This document shows positions 8,389 through 19,503 of a stretch of 64,000 nucleotides of DNA, piece after piece. The notes beneath the pieces were generated by a model. It was not told where the DNA came from and made no database searches. It worked only from the letters and a program-made list of their open reading frames with translations. Origin of the DNA: JBJXHG01 sp046160865 (GTDB lineage Bacteria > Planctomycetota > UBA1135 > GCA-002686595); NCBI GenBank assembly GCA_046160865.1, contig JBJXHG010000181.1, positions 27,563 through 91,562 on the forward strand, read 5' to 3'. The translations under genes and the position numbers were made by a program. The stretch's first letter is position 1. Every line of letters starts with the position of its first letter.

Positions 8389-10233
8389 ATGAAGACCTTC
8401 ACCTTTTTCGCGCGGCGGATTGCAGCGCTCGCGCTCGCCGCCCCGGCCTTCGCCCAAGCTCCCACGATCGACTGCTCGAGCGGTCCCGCCGTGCCGAGCC
8501 GTGTCGTGCTCGCGTGGCCGAGCGTGCCGTCGGACACGTCGCTCTCCACGCAAACGAGCGTGCTCGTTCCGCTCGTGCTCACGAACCAAGTGCCCAGCGC
8601 GCTCGACTTCGAGCTCGTCGGACACATGACGGCCGGCGGCGAGCGCGCCGAGCTCTCGCTCGCGAGCGGCACGCTGCCGCCGTCGGGGACGCTGTCGTTC
8701 CAGATGCCGCTCGACGGGTTCGGCATCGACATCGCGAGCCTCTCGTTCTCCGGCAGCTTGTTCGTCGAAGCGCGCGTGCAGACGACCGCCGGCGAGCTGC
8801 TCGATCGCAACTTCTCGCGCTCGATCTTCTTCCACCGCGAGAGCAGCGGATTGACGCGCGTGTACGGCCGCGAAGCGCGGCGCCTGCTCTACAACTCCGG
8901 CGACCTCGAGTTCTCCGTGTTCACGGCGACGCCAGCCTCGGTGCAGGGCGTGTTCGACGGCGGGAAGGGCCTCGGAGCCGAGGACGAGGACACGGGCCCG
9001 CGCGCGCTGCCGAACGGCGCGCTCGATTTCAGCGCGCCTCAGCGGAAGGACGGCGGCGCGTGGGAGTTCTGCCTGCGTTGGGTCTACCAGTCGATCGACA
9101 GCGGCTTCGGCGAGGACCACTACACGTCGGGCACTTTGATGAAGGCGCGCGGCATGCGCGTTGTCATCGATCACGCGAACTGGGAGCACCCGCGCGAGTT
9201 CTTCGCGAGCGAGGACAACGGCTGCTTCAGCTTCGTCGCGCCCGAGAACACGGGCTTCACGCTGAGGGTGTACGCGCACGCCCGGCTCGGTCAGAACGAC
9301 AACTTGACGGTCAAGGCATTCCCGACGAAGTTCGCCGCGCAGAGCGCTCCGGACGATCCGCCGTCGTGGGTCATCGCCGCGAATCCAGGCGGCATGCCGC
9401 GCCGCGTCTACTACCAGAACGAAGCGTCCGAGGAGTCGAACCTCATGGCGTTCGGCAGCTTCATGCTGCACTGGATCGACAGCCAGACGTCACCGGGGCT
9501 GCCGGGTCCCGCGAACATGTACCTGCTCAGCGACAACCCCAATTGCAGCGGGGGCGGATCGTGCCAGTACCTCACGACGTACGTCCAAATCGAGCCCGGC
9601 CGTACCGATCGCAAGTTCCTCGTCGGCCACGAAGTCGGTCACTGGATGCACCGCACGTGGACGGACGACGACATGGGCTTCTGGGACACGTCGTGGGACG
9701 CGGATTCCGGTGACGTCGACTGCGCGTTCGCAGGTGTCGGCTTGCACGCGATGCGCTCGAAGGAGTACGCGGCCGGTGGCTTCATCGAAGGCTTCGCGCA
9801 CTATCTCTCGGCGCTCGCGTGGAACACGCACACGCAAACCGACGGCATCTTCAAGTACTACAAAGAGGTGACCGACGCGGCGTACGACGATCTCGAGGCC
9901 GACAACTGGCGCGTCGACCTCGACGGCATCGGCGGCGATCCGTACGGCGGCGTGACGAACTGGATGGCGAGTGCGTGCTTCGTGTCGGACGGACACTCGG
10001 TCGAGATGGATTGGCTGCGGTTCTACTGGGACTACCGCACCAACTCGAACACCAAGCCCTCGCACTACGAGATCTTTCGGCACATCCAGTACACGCGGGA
10101 CGTCAACCCGTGGCTGAGCAACTTCTCGACGTACGACCGCCTGATCGAGACGATCGACGACATGGCGCTCGGGCAGGCGGCGCTGGTGACGCGCTTCACG
10201 ACGCTCGCGGTGACGAACGGAGTCGCGCAGTAG
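8389..10233 (+). CDS. secreted gluzincin-like zinc metallopeptidase
   Basis: A 614-residue exported protein. ATG 8389 gives a signal peptide (KTFTFFARRIAALALAAPAFAQA) and has a purine-rich ribosome site (GAAAGG) upstream; the longer frame from 8302 lacks a signal. The zinc site HEVGHWMH lies near residue 414, followed about 50 residues later by GGFIEGFAHYLSA, which supplies the third ligand Glu of a gluzincin (HExxH + E). The N-terminal 350 residues look like beta-sandwich domains, possibly for substrate or surface binding. I cannot place it in a named peptidase family. It is divergent from the sigma-factor gene, 190 bp away. Confidence 0.75.
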   Translation: MKTFTFFARRIAALALAAPAFAQAPTIDCSSGPAVPSRVVLAWPSVPSDTSLSTQTSVLVPLVLTNQVPSALDFELVGHMTAGGERAELSLASGTLPPSGTLSFQMPLDGFGIDIASLSFSGSLFVEARVQTTAGELLDRNFSRSIFFHRESSGLTRVYGREARRLLYNSGDLEFSVFTATPASVQGVFDGGKGLGAEDEDTGPRALPNGALDFSAPQRKDGGAWEFCLRWVYQSIDSGFGEDHYTSGTLMKARGMRVVIDHANWEHPREFFASEDNGCFSFVAPENTGFTLRVYAHARLGQNDNLTVKAFPTKFAAQSAPDDPPSWVIAANPGGMPRRVYYQNEASEESNLMAFGSFMLHWIDSQTSPGLPGPANMYLLSDNPNCSGGGSCQYLTTYVQIEPGRTDRKFLVGHEVGHWMHRTWTDDDMGFWDTSWDADSGDVDCAFAGVGLHAMRSKEYAAGGFIEGFAHYLSALAWNTHTQTDGIFKYYKEVTDAAYDDLEADNWRVDLDGIGGDPYGGVTNWMASACFVSDGHSVEMDWLRFYWDYRTNSNTKPSHYEIFRHIQYTRDVNPWLSNFSTYDRLIETIDDMALGQAALVTRFTTLAVTNGVAQ

Positions 10234-10251
10234 ACCGGGCGGCGATGCAAA

Positions 10252-10278
10252 GGGCGACGGGACAAAGTCCCGCCGCCC
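10252..10278 (+). terminator. hairpin after the metallopeptidase gene
   Basis: GGGCGACGGGAC, loop AAA, GTCCCGCCGCCC form an 11-bp GC stem with one A-C mismatch, 19 bp after the stop at 10233. No U-tract follows, as is common in GC-rich genomes. It is probably the terminator between two converging genes. Confidence 0.55.
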
Positions 10279-10448
10279 GTGGGAGCATCGGCCTCCTCGA
10301 AAGCCATCCAACAGGGGTTGCGGAGTCGGACAGGAGGATTCGTGGTCGTGCGCCGCGGTGCAGTTAGCAAGACGCGGACCGTCCTCTCCAACGCCCCGGA
10401 GAGCGCGTGCGCGGCCCGTCGGGCCGATCGCGTCCAGACGTTGGACCC

Positions 10449-10467
10449 ACGTCCAGCGCCTGGACGT
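10449..10467 (-). terminator. small hairpin after the recombinase gene
   Basis: ACGTCCAG, loop CGC, CTGGACGT is a perfect 8-bp stem 9 bp beyond the stop of the leftward recombinase gene. The rest of the 10234-10475 gap shows no further gene. Confidence 0.4.
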
Positions 10468-10475
10468 TCTCGCGC

Positions 10476-11399
10476 TCAGCCGCGCGGATGGTAGAGCCGG
10501 TGCAGCGCCGTCACGTGCGCGGGATCGAGGTGCGTGTAGATCTCCGTCGTGCGGATCGACGCGTGGCCGAGCAGCTCCTGCACGGCGCGTAGGTCGGCGC
10601 CGCCCTCGACCAAGTGGCTCGCGAACGTGTGCCGCAGGACGTGCGGCGAAACCTCGGTCGCGAGACCTGCGCTGCGCGCCGCGAGCCGGACGCGACGCCA
10701 CGCGATCGAGCGGCTCATCGGCTTGCCCGACCGATTCAGGAACACGAACGGCGACTTCGCGGCGCCCGGGATCGCGCGCCGCGCGCCGTGCAGCCACGCG
10801 GCGAGCGCGTCGCGGGCCGACTCGCCGATCGGCACGAGCCGCATCTTCGATCCCTTGCCGAACAAGCGCAGCACGCGCAGCGCCGGCTCGAGGCTGTCGG
10901 TGCGCAGGCCGACCGCCTCACTGACGCGTGCGCCGCACGCGTAGAGCACCTCGAGCAGGGCGCGGTCGCGCTGCGCCACGAAAGAGTCACCGCGCGGCGC
11001 ACGCAGCAGCGCGTCGACCTCATCGACGGTGAGGCAGCGCGGCAGTGGCCGCGCACGAACGGGTGACGGGATCAACGCGGTCGGATCGAGTTGCGATTCG
11101 CCTTCGCGCACGCGGTGCTGCATCCACATGCGGATCGCGGCGAGCTTGCGCGCGACGCTGGCTTCCTTCCGACCGCCGGCGCGCAGCACGCCGAGATACG
11201 CGACCACGCACGCGCCGTCGATCGCCGCAGGATCGCTCGTCCCGTGCTCGACGGCCCACTGACCGAAGGCCGCGAGGTCCGAGCAATAGGCGACGAGCGT
11301 CAGCTGTGCCGCACCGGCCTCCGCTCGCTGTGTGAGGAGGAACGATTCGACGCTCGCTCGGAACGCGGGCGGAAGTGCTAGAGCAGCGGGCTTGGGCAC
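10476..11399 (-). CDS. xerD: tyrosine recombinase, XerC/XerD type
   Basis: Site-specific recombinase of 307 residues, the normal Xer length. The N-terminal SAM-like DNA-binding domain (residues 10-100) is followed by the catalytic domain with all expected residues: Arg in ACGARVSEAVGL, Lys in LFGKGSKMR, the HVLRHTFASHL box (His and Arg), His in LLGHASIRTTEIYTH, and Tyr in the same segment. Xer enzymes resolve chromosome dimers at dif during division. No phage or integron context is visible, supporting a housekeeping role. Whether it is XerC or XerD cannot be decided here; the symbol is the likelier of the two. Confidence 0.85.
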   Translation of the reverse strand: MPKPAALALPPAFRASVESFLLTQRAEAGAAQLTLVAYCSDLAAFGQWAVEHGTSDPAAIDGACVVAYLGVLRAGGRKEASVARKLAAIRMWMQHRVREGESQLDPTALIPSPVRARPLPRCLTVDEVDALLRAPRGDSFVAQRDRALLEVLYACGARVSEAVGLRTDSLEPALRVLRLFGKGSKMRLVPIGESARDALAAWLHGARRAIPGAAKSPFVFLNRSGKPMSRSIAWRRVRLAARSAGLATEVSPHVLRHTFASHLVEGGADLRAVQELLGHASIRTTEIYTHLDPAHVTALHRLYHPRG

Positions 11400-11455
11400 G
11401 CCCGGAGCGTCGCCCTGTCCCGTGCACGAAGCAAGAGCGACGTGCGCGCAGCGCC

Positions 11456-11484
11456 TTGAGGGGCCGGGTCGCCCTCCCTATACT
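11456..11484 (+). promoter_or_regulatory. sigma-70-like promoter for the DksA-like gene
   Basis: TTGAGG at 11456-11461 and TATACT at 11479-11484 are separated by exactly 17 bp. The start codon of the DksA-like gene follows about 65 bp after the -10 box. This is the best consensus match I noticed in the window. Confidence 0.6.
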
Positions 11485-11549
11485 CTTCGCCCTCTTGCCG
11501 CGCCCCGGAGCGGCTTTCCGTCCTCGGCACCGACCGCGAACGCGACCCC

Positions 11550-11915
11550 ATGACGAAGAAGCCCAACGCCAAAGAACTCGCCGAGCACGAAGCCCGACTG
11601 CGGACGCTGCTCTCGATGCTGACGGGAGACATCGACAACCTCGAGCAGGAGGCGCTGGGCGAACGCGCGACGCCGCAGGACTCGGCGACCGAAGGCGGAA
11701 CCGACAGCTACTCGCAAGAGTTCAGCCTCGAGCTCTTGGAGCGCGACGAATCGACCGTGCGCGAGGTGCTCGCGGCGCTCGAGCGCATCAAGTCCGGCGC
11801 GTACGGCGTGTGCGAGAGCTGCGGCAACGCGATCCTGAAGGAGCGCTTGAAGCTCGTGCCGCACGCGCGCAACTGCATCGAGTGCCAGCGGCAAGAGGAG
11901 CGCGCGTCGCTGTGA
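11550..11915 (+). CDS. TraR/DksA family zinc-finger RNA polymerase-binding protein
   Basis: A 121-residue transcription modulator of the DksA superfamily, which enters the RNA polymerase secondary channel and works with ppGpp. The N-terminal part is a coiled-coil helix (KELAEHEARLRTLLSMLTGDIDNLEQEAL) with an acidic turn region, and the C-terminal zinc finger is intact: CESC, 17 residues, CIEC. It is shorter than E. coli DksA and closer to the compact Gram-negative relatives. Its position immediately before lspA is common in many bacteria. The ATG at 11550 follows a good promoter. Confidence 0.88.
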   Translation: MTKKPNAKELAEHEARLRTLLSMLTGDIDNLEQEALGERATPQDSATEGGTDSYSQEFSLELLERDESTVREVLAALERIKSGAYGVCESCGNAILKERLKLVPHARNCIECQRQEERASL

Positions 11916-11976
11916 TGCGCCGGGTCGTGACGCGCCCCGTGGCGCGCGCCTGGCCGGACGGCCGCCAACCGCTGCC

Positions 11977-12018
11977 GCGATGCCAGCCGCCGTCGCGATG
12001 CCAGCCGCCGTCGCGATG
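11977..12018 (+). repeat. 18-bp tandem repeat carrying three in-frame ATG codons
   Basis: GCGATGCCAGCCGCCGTC occurs at 11977-11994 and 11995-12012, followed by a third GCGATG. Each copy supplies an ATG in the lspA frame (11980, 11998, 12016), encoding MPAAVA twice before MNDLP. Confidence 0.85.
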
Positions 12019-12639
12019 AACGACCTGCCCGCCACCCCGCTGTCCGTCGCCGCCGAGCCCGCGGCCGCGCGCAGGGCGCGGCCCGGCCTGCGCGCGACGC
12101 TGCTGCGCTTGTCTTTCGCGCTCGTCATCGTCGTCGCGGACCTGTGGAGCAAGGCGGCCGTGTTCGCGTGGCTCGAGCCGCGGCGGGACGCGCGCGCGCT
12201 CACGCTCGACGTGCACGGTCACCCGCGCCACGAGATCGCGGGCGACTGGCTCGCGTTCATGCTGTCGCTCAACCCCGGCGCGGCGTTCGGACAGCTCGAG
12301 TCGTTCCCGTACTTGCTCGTGTTCGGGCGCATCGTCGCGGTGCTCTTCCTCGTGTATTGGATCGCGACGAGCCCGAAGGGGCGGCTCGTGTTCAACGTGG
12401 CGCTCGTGCTCGTGCTCGGCGGCGCGCTCGGCAACTTGTACGACAACCTGTTCCTCGATCTACCGCACGACGGCCGTCCGTTTGGACCGGTGCGCGATTT
12501 CATCGACGTGTACTTCGGCGTGTGGGATTGGCACTTCCCGACGTTCAACGTCGCCGACTCGTGCATCAGCGTCGGTGCCGTGTTGCTGCTCCTGTCGAGT
12601 TTCGGCACTCCGCGCGAGCAGAACGCACCGTCCGCGTGA
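11980..12639 (+). CDS. lspA: signal peptidase II (lipoprotein signal peptidase)
   Basis: LspA is the inner-membrane aspartyl protease that cleaves lipoprotein precursors at the lipobox Cys, matching the many lipoproteins predicted here. Four hydrophobic helices are visible. The conserved sequences are SLNPGAAFG, GGALGNLYDN, VRDFIDVYFG (catalytic Asp) and FNVADSCISVGAV (second Asp). At 207-219 residues it is longer than E. coli LspA because of an N-terminal Ala/Pro-rich extension and a loop. The start is ambiguous: three ATGs at 11980, 11998 and 12016 lie in a tandem repeat and none has a clear ribosome site. Confidence 0.93.
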   Translation: MPAAVAMPAAVAMNDLPATPLSVAAEPAAARRARPGLRATLLRLSFALVIVVADLWSKAAVFAWLEPRRDARALTLDVHGHPRHEIAGDWLAFMLSLNPGAAFGQLESFPYLLVFGRIVAVLFLVYWIATSPKGRLVFNVALVLVLGGALGNLYDNLFLDLPHDGRPFGPVRDFIDVYFGVWDWHFPTFNVADSCISVGAVLLLLSSFGTPREQNAPSA

Positions 12640-12684
12640 GCGCGCGGCGTTGCCCGCCCTTTCGACCTCCATTAGAGTGCCGAC

Positions 12685-13650
12685 ATGGCCCGGCTGTCGG
12701 TGCACCTCGGTTCGCTCCACTTGGAGAATCCGATCTTGTCGGCGTCGGGCACCTTCGGGCACGGCCTGGAGATGCAGCACTTCGTGCCGCCCGAAAAGGT
12801 CGGCGGGCTCGTCAGCAAGACCGTCACCTTGCGCCCGCGCGCCGGCAATCCGGTGCCGCGCATCTGCGAGACGGAAGCCGGCTTCCTGAACTCGATCGGC
12901 CTCGAGAACCGCGGGCTCGCGGCCTACGTGCGCGACGTTCTTCCGGCGATGGTGCGCGCGCGCACGGTCGTGATGACGAACATCGGCGGCGAGTGCGTCG
13001 AGGAGTTTGCCGAGCTCGCCGGAGCGCTCGACGGAGAGAGCGCGGTGGACGCGTTCGAGGTGAACCTCTCGTGCCCGAACGTGCAAGGCGGCAAGCTCCC
13101 GTTCGCGACCGATCCACACATGGCGGCGGACGTCATCGCGCGTGTGCGCGCGGCGACGAAGAAGCCGATCTTCGCGAAGCTCTCACCGAACGTGTCGCGC
13201 ATCTCCGAGATGGCTGTGGCGGTCGAAGCTGCCGGCGCCGACGGCATCACCGCCGTGAACACGCTGCTCGGCATGAAGATCGATTGGCGCACGCGCCGTC
13301 CGGGACTGTTCACCGTGCAAGGCGGCTACTCCGGCACGGGCATCAAGCCGGTCGCGCTGCGTTGCGCGTGGGAGTGTGCACGCAGCGTGCGCATCCCAGT
13401 GATCGGGTGCGGCGGGATCGTGACCGCCGATGATGTATTGGAGTTCCTCGTCGCGGGCTGCCGCGCGGTGCAAGTCGGCACGGCGTCGTTCGGCGATCCC
13501 GGATTGCTCGGCCGCTTGGCGGACGAGATCGACGCGCGACTCGACGCGGCGCACATCGCGGCCGTCGAGGAGCTGATCGGCACGCTCGAGATGCCGGTCG
13601 CACGCAGCAAGGCCCACGCGGCCATCGCCGCGGGAGGTGCGCCGTCGTGA
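12685..13650 (+). CDS. pyrD: dihydroorotate dehydrogenase, class 1B type
   Basis: PyrD oxidises dihydroorotate to orotate in pyrimidine synthesis. The 321-residue TIM barrel has the N-terminal NPILSASGTFG, FMN/orotate-binding segments, catalytic Cys in NLSCPNV (class 1; membrane class 2 enzymes use Ser), AKLSPN, VNTLLGM and the phosphate-binding GCGGI followed by AVQVGTA. Class 1B enzymes pair with the iron-sulfur subunit PyrK and use NAD; no pyrK is visible in this window. A weak promoter (TTGCCC, 17 bp, TAGAGT) lies just before it. pyrC is far away at 46903, so the pathway is not clustered. Confidence 0.93.
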   Translation: MARLSVHLGSLHLENPILSASGTFGHGLEMQHFVPPEKVGGLVSKTVTLRPRAGNPVPRICETEAGFLNSIGLENRGLAAYVRDVLPAMVRARTVVMTNIGGECVEEFAELAGALDGESAVDAFEVNLSCPNVQGGKLPFATDPHMAADVIARVRAATKKPIFAKLSPNVSRISEMAVAVEAAGADGITAVNTLLGMKIDWRTRRPGLFTVQGGYSGTGIKPVALRCAWECARSVRIPVIGCGGIVTADDVLEFLVAGCRAVQVGTASFGDPGLLGRLADEIDARLDAAHIAAVEELIGTLEMPVARSKAHAAIAAGGAPS

Positions 13651-13762
13651 CGCGCGTCGAGGCCGCGAGCTCCAAGCTCGGCCCACGAGCTCGCTCGGCG
13701 CGCCGCGCGCGCGCGAGCCTGCTCGCTCGTGCGCGCGTGCGCGGAATGCGGAGGCGGTAGCG

Positions 13763-14623
13763 ATGCGCCTCGAGCTGATGACGCCTGCGCACGTGCGCCG
13801 CGCGATCGCGATCTATCTCGAGCAAGCGTGGCCCGACGCCGGTTTTCCGCGCCCGCGGGTCTCGGTGAGCGATCTCGAGGCGGCGTCCACGCTGGCCGAG
13901 CTGTTCGCGCTCTTCGAACGTCCGCGCGCGTGCGAGGACACGCTGCTGCAGCGCTACATGCTGCGCCTCGGCAACGCGCGCTATCCGTTCATGAAGTTCG
14001 TCGTGCAGGAGTACCTCGTCGACGAGGAGTACTTCTTCTCCGTCGACACGCACGACGATCTCGACGTGCGTTCGGACAATCCCGACTACGACGCATGGCA
14101 GGAGCTCAAGCGCTACAACCTCGAGCTCAAGCGCCGCATCGAGTCCGCGTGGGCGGCCGCCGGACTGCCGACGCACAACGATTTGCGCGTGCTCGCCGAA
14201 GGTCTCGCCCAGGTCGAGCGCGAGGTGCGCAAGCCGACGCGCTTGCTCGTCGTCGACGACGAGGCTGAGGTCGCGCGCGGGCTGAAGGCACTGCTCGAGG
14301 CGCGCGGCTACCAAGTGGACCTGTGCTACGACGGGCGCGCGGTGATGGAGCGGCTCGAGATCGATCCGCTGCCGGATCTGATCTTGCTCGACTACGCGAT
14401 GCCCGAGCTCGACGGGCAGCAGGTCCTGGCGCGCGTGCGCGAGAACCCACGTCTCAAGCGCCTCCCGATCCTGCTCGCGACCGCGTCGTCGATCGACCTC
14501 GCGCGCCTCCCGCGCGCGACGGGCCTGTTGCGCAAGCCGTATCGGCGCGAAGTCCTGTTCGCGATGCTGCGCCAGCTGCTCGAGCCGGGGAGTTCTGGCG
14601 GCGGCGGGCAGTCCGTGGGTTAG
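13763..14623 (+). CDS. response regulator with unknown N-terminal domain
   Basis: A 286-residue protein whose C-terminal 115 residues form a receiver domain: acidic pocket VVDDE, phosphoacceptor Asp in LILLDYAMPELDG, switch residue in LLATASS and Lys in LLRKPYRR. The N-terminal 150 residues are acidic and aromatic (LVDEEYFFSVDTHDDLDVRSDNPDYDAW) and belong to no family I recognise. Placing the receiver at the C-terminus, without a DNA-binding domain, suggests that phosphorylation controls the N-terminal domain or its partners. The start at 13763 is chosen because GGAGGCGG lies nine bases upstream; the longer frame reads through the pyrD end. Confidence 0.8.
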   Translation: MRLELMTPAHVRRAIAIYLEQAWPDAGFPRPRVSVSDLEAASTLAELFALFERPRACEDTLLQRYMLRLGNARYPFMKFVVQEYLVDEEYFFSVDTHDDLDVRSDNPDYDAWQELKRYNLELKRRIESAWAAAGLPTHNDLRVLAEGLAQVEREVRKPTRLLVVDDEAEVARGLKALLEARGYQVDLCYDGRAVMERLEIDPLPDLILLDYAMPELDGQQVLARVRENPRLKRLPILLATASSIDLARLPRATGLLRKPYRREVLFAMLRQLLEPGSSGGGGQSVG

Positions 14624-14733
14624 GATTCCGGGCCCTGCGCGCGCCGCTGAGCTGCGCGCGCGGGCACCGCCTTTATTAGGGAAAACGGCCCGACCTGCGG
14701 ATCCGCCGCGGCGCCGGGCGAGGATCGATCAGC

Positions 14734-17768
<3,035 letters not shown>

Positions 17769-17775
<7 letters not shown>

Positions 17776-17831
17776 GCCCGGAGAACGAGGGCGTGAGCTC
17801 GGCGAAGGAAGGCGTGAGCCGAGCGGGAGGC
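17769..17831 (+). repeat. three imperfect 21-bp tandem repeats at the secA/waaA junction
   Basis: Three units starting GGCGTGAGC (17769-17789, 17790-17810, 17811-17831) fill the gap between genes. The first contains the secA stop and a fourth partial unit supplies the GTG start of waaA, so slippage here would shift the intergenic distance in 21-bp steps. Confidence 0.7.
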
Positions 17832-17833
17832 GC

Positions 17834-19174
17834 GTGACTCGACCCGCGCCGATCCTGCGCGATCCGAACCCCGGTCTCTCGCGCTTCCTGCTGCACGCGC
17901 TCTACGACGCGGCCTGGATCGTCGTCGTCGTGCTCGCGTCGCCGTGGTGGCTGTGGCGCTGCGCGCGCGATGCACGTTTTCGCGCCATGGCGCGGGCGCG
18001 CCTCGGCGCCGGCCTGCCGCGTGCGCCGACTCCGGGCGCGCGGCCGCGCGCGCTGATCCACGGCGTCTCCGTCGGCGAAGTGAAAGCGGCGCAGTCGCTC
18101 GTGCGCGCGCTCGAGCGCGCGCATCCGGAGCTCGACATCGTGATCAGCACGACGACGGACACCGGCTTCGACGTCGCGCGCAAGATCTATCCGGCGCTGA
18201 CGGTGGTGCGCTTCCCGATCGATCCGTCGTTCGTCGTGCGCCGTTTCCTCGACCGCGTCGCACCGGCGTGCGTCGTGCTGATGGAGCTCGAGATCTGGCC
18301 GAACTTCCTGCGTTGCGCGAATCGCCGTGCGATCCCGATCGCGGTCGTCAACGGACGCATCACGCCGCAGAGCTTCGGGCACTACCGGCTCTTCAAGGAT
18401 CTGCTCCCGCAGTTCAACCGCATCTCGCTCTTTTGCGTTCAGGACGAGGAGTACGCGGAGCGCTTCGAGCGTTTGTCCGCTGACCGCGCGCGCATCCAAG
18501 TGTGCGGGAACATCAAGGCGGACGGGCTCGAGCTCGGCCGCGTGGAACCTGGAGTCGAGCTCGTGCGCTTGCTCGGCGGACGCGCGGGCCAACGCGTGAT
18601 CGTCGCCGGCAGCACGCACCATCCGGAGGAGCGCTCCATCGCCGCGGCGTGGCGTGCCGGCGCGGCGCGCGCGCGCTTGATCCTGGTGCCGCGCCACCCG
18701 GAGCGTGCGAAGGACGTCGCCGCGGACCTCGCCGCGGACGGGAGCCCGCCACAATTGCTGACGCGCTTGCGTGCTGGCGAAGCGCCGGATTCCGACCGGC
18801 CGTGCATCGTCGACACGATCGGCGAGCTCGAGCAGGTCTACGCGCTCGGCGACGTCGTCTTCGTCGGCGGCACGCTCGTCCCGCACGGCGGGCAGAACGT
18901 ACTCGAGCCCGCCGCGCAGGCGAAGCCCGTGCTCGTCGGTCCGCACGTCCACAATTTCGTGCAGGAAGTCGCGCTGCTCGAGCGCGCCGGCGCGTGCCGC
19001 ACCGTGCGCTCCGAGGACGAGCTCGCCGCGCAATTCGCCGCGCTCACGGCCGACCCGGATGCGTGCGAGCGCATGGGCGCGGCGGGCCGCGCGGCCGTCG
19101 AAGCGCAGACGGGTGCGACGGAACGGACGCTGCGCGCGCTCGAAGAGGGCTGCTTCGCACGCATCGCCGGATGA
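17834..19174 (+). CDS. waaA: 3-deoxy-D-manno-octulosonic acid (Kdo) transferase, GT30
   Basis: WaaA adds Kdo to lipid A precursor at the inner face of the membrane, so its presence implies LPS. The 446-residue protein has the usual N-terminal membrane anchor (AAWIVVVVLASPWWLW), HGVSVGEVKAAQ, MELEIWPNFL, the acceptor-side VNGRI, and the C-terminal GT-B donor site VGGTLVPHGGQNVLEPAA. The GTG at 17834 is chosen because GGGAGG lies just upstream and the protein then begins at the usual point before the anchor; the much longer frame overlaps the secA end. It is followed at once by a broken PEP-utiliser fragment. Confidence 0.93.
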   Translation: MTRPAPILRDPNPGLSRFLLHALYDAAWIVVVVLASPWWLWRCARDARFRAMARARLGAGLPRAPTPGARPRALIHGVSVGEVKAAQSLVRALERAHPELDIVISTTTDTGFDVARKIYPALTVVRFPIDPSFVVRRFLDRVAPACVVLMELEIWPNFLRCANRRAIPIAVVNGRITPQSFGHYRLFKDLLPQFNRISLFCVQDEEYAERFERLSADRARIQVCGNIKADGLELGRVEPGVELVRLLGGRAGQRVIVAGSTHHPEERSIAAAWRAGAARARLILVPRHPERAKDVAADLAADGSPPQLLTRLRAGEAPDSDRPCIVDTIGELEQVYALGDVVFVGGTLVPHGGQNVLEPAAQAKPVLVGPHVHNFVQEVALLERAGACRTVRSEDELAAQFAALTADPDACERMGAAGRAAVEAQTGATERTLRALEEGCFARIAG

Positions 19175-19350
19175 GCACGCCGGCGAGCGGTCGCCGTGAT
19201 CACGGAGAGCGGCGGTCCGCTCTCGCACGGCGCGGTCACCGCGCGCGAGATGAAGATCCCGGCCGTCATGTCGGTGCGCGCCTGGCGAATGGACAGCGCG
19301 TGCGCGTCGAGGGAACCGCAGGCCGCGTGGTCCTGCTCGGGCCCGCTTGA
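19175..19350 (+). pseudogene. frameshifted remnant of a PEP-utilising enzyme mobile (phosphohistidine) domain
   Basis: One frame reads AVAVITESGGPLSHGAV and then TAREMKIPAVMSV, the signature of the swivelling phosphohistidine domain of PEP synthase/PPDK-like enzymes, including the SHGA histidine. The continuation is in a different frame: VGARLANGQRVRVEG, then TAGRVVLLGPA and a stop at 19350. A small deletion around 19275-19282 explains the switch. There is no ATP-grasp or catalytic barrel; the fragment starts right after the waaA stop. I read it as the tail end of a lost gene, although a sequencing deletion could account for the frame change but not for the missing front. Confidence 0.65.
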
Positions 19351-19503
19351 CCCAGTGCTTCTTCGGGCACCGTGGCCGTGCCATCACGCGCGGCGCGGTG
19401 TATCTTGAGCGGCTCGAGTCCGGGCCCGATCGACTCGAAACACGCACTGGAATCGGGCGACCCGCAGCCAGGCGACTTGCACAGGCCAACCCGCCGACGA
19501 CCT

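Noticed and set aside
7101..9713. 870-codon open frame on the + strand across the kinase, sigma and metallopeptidase genes
   Set aside because: Arg/Ala-rich translation without any motif; it is a shadow of real genes on both strands, as expected in GC-rich DNA.
19351..19503. Possible SAM riboswitch before metK
   Set aside because: Short stems are present, but I could not match the conserved core of any SAM-binding class.
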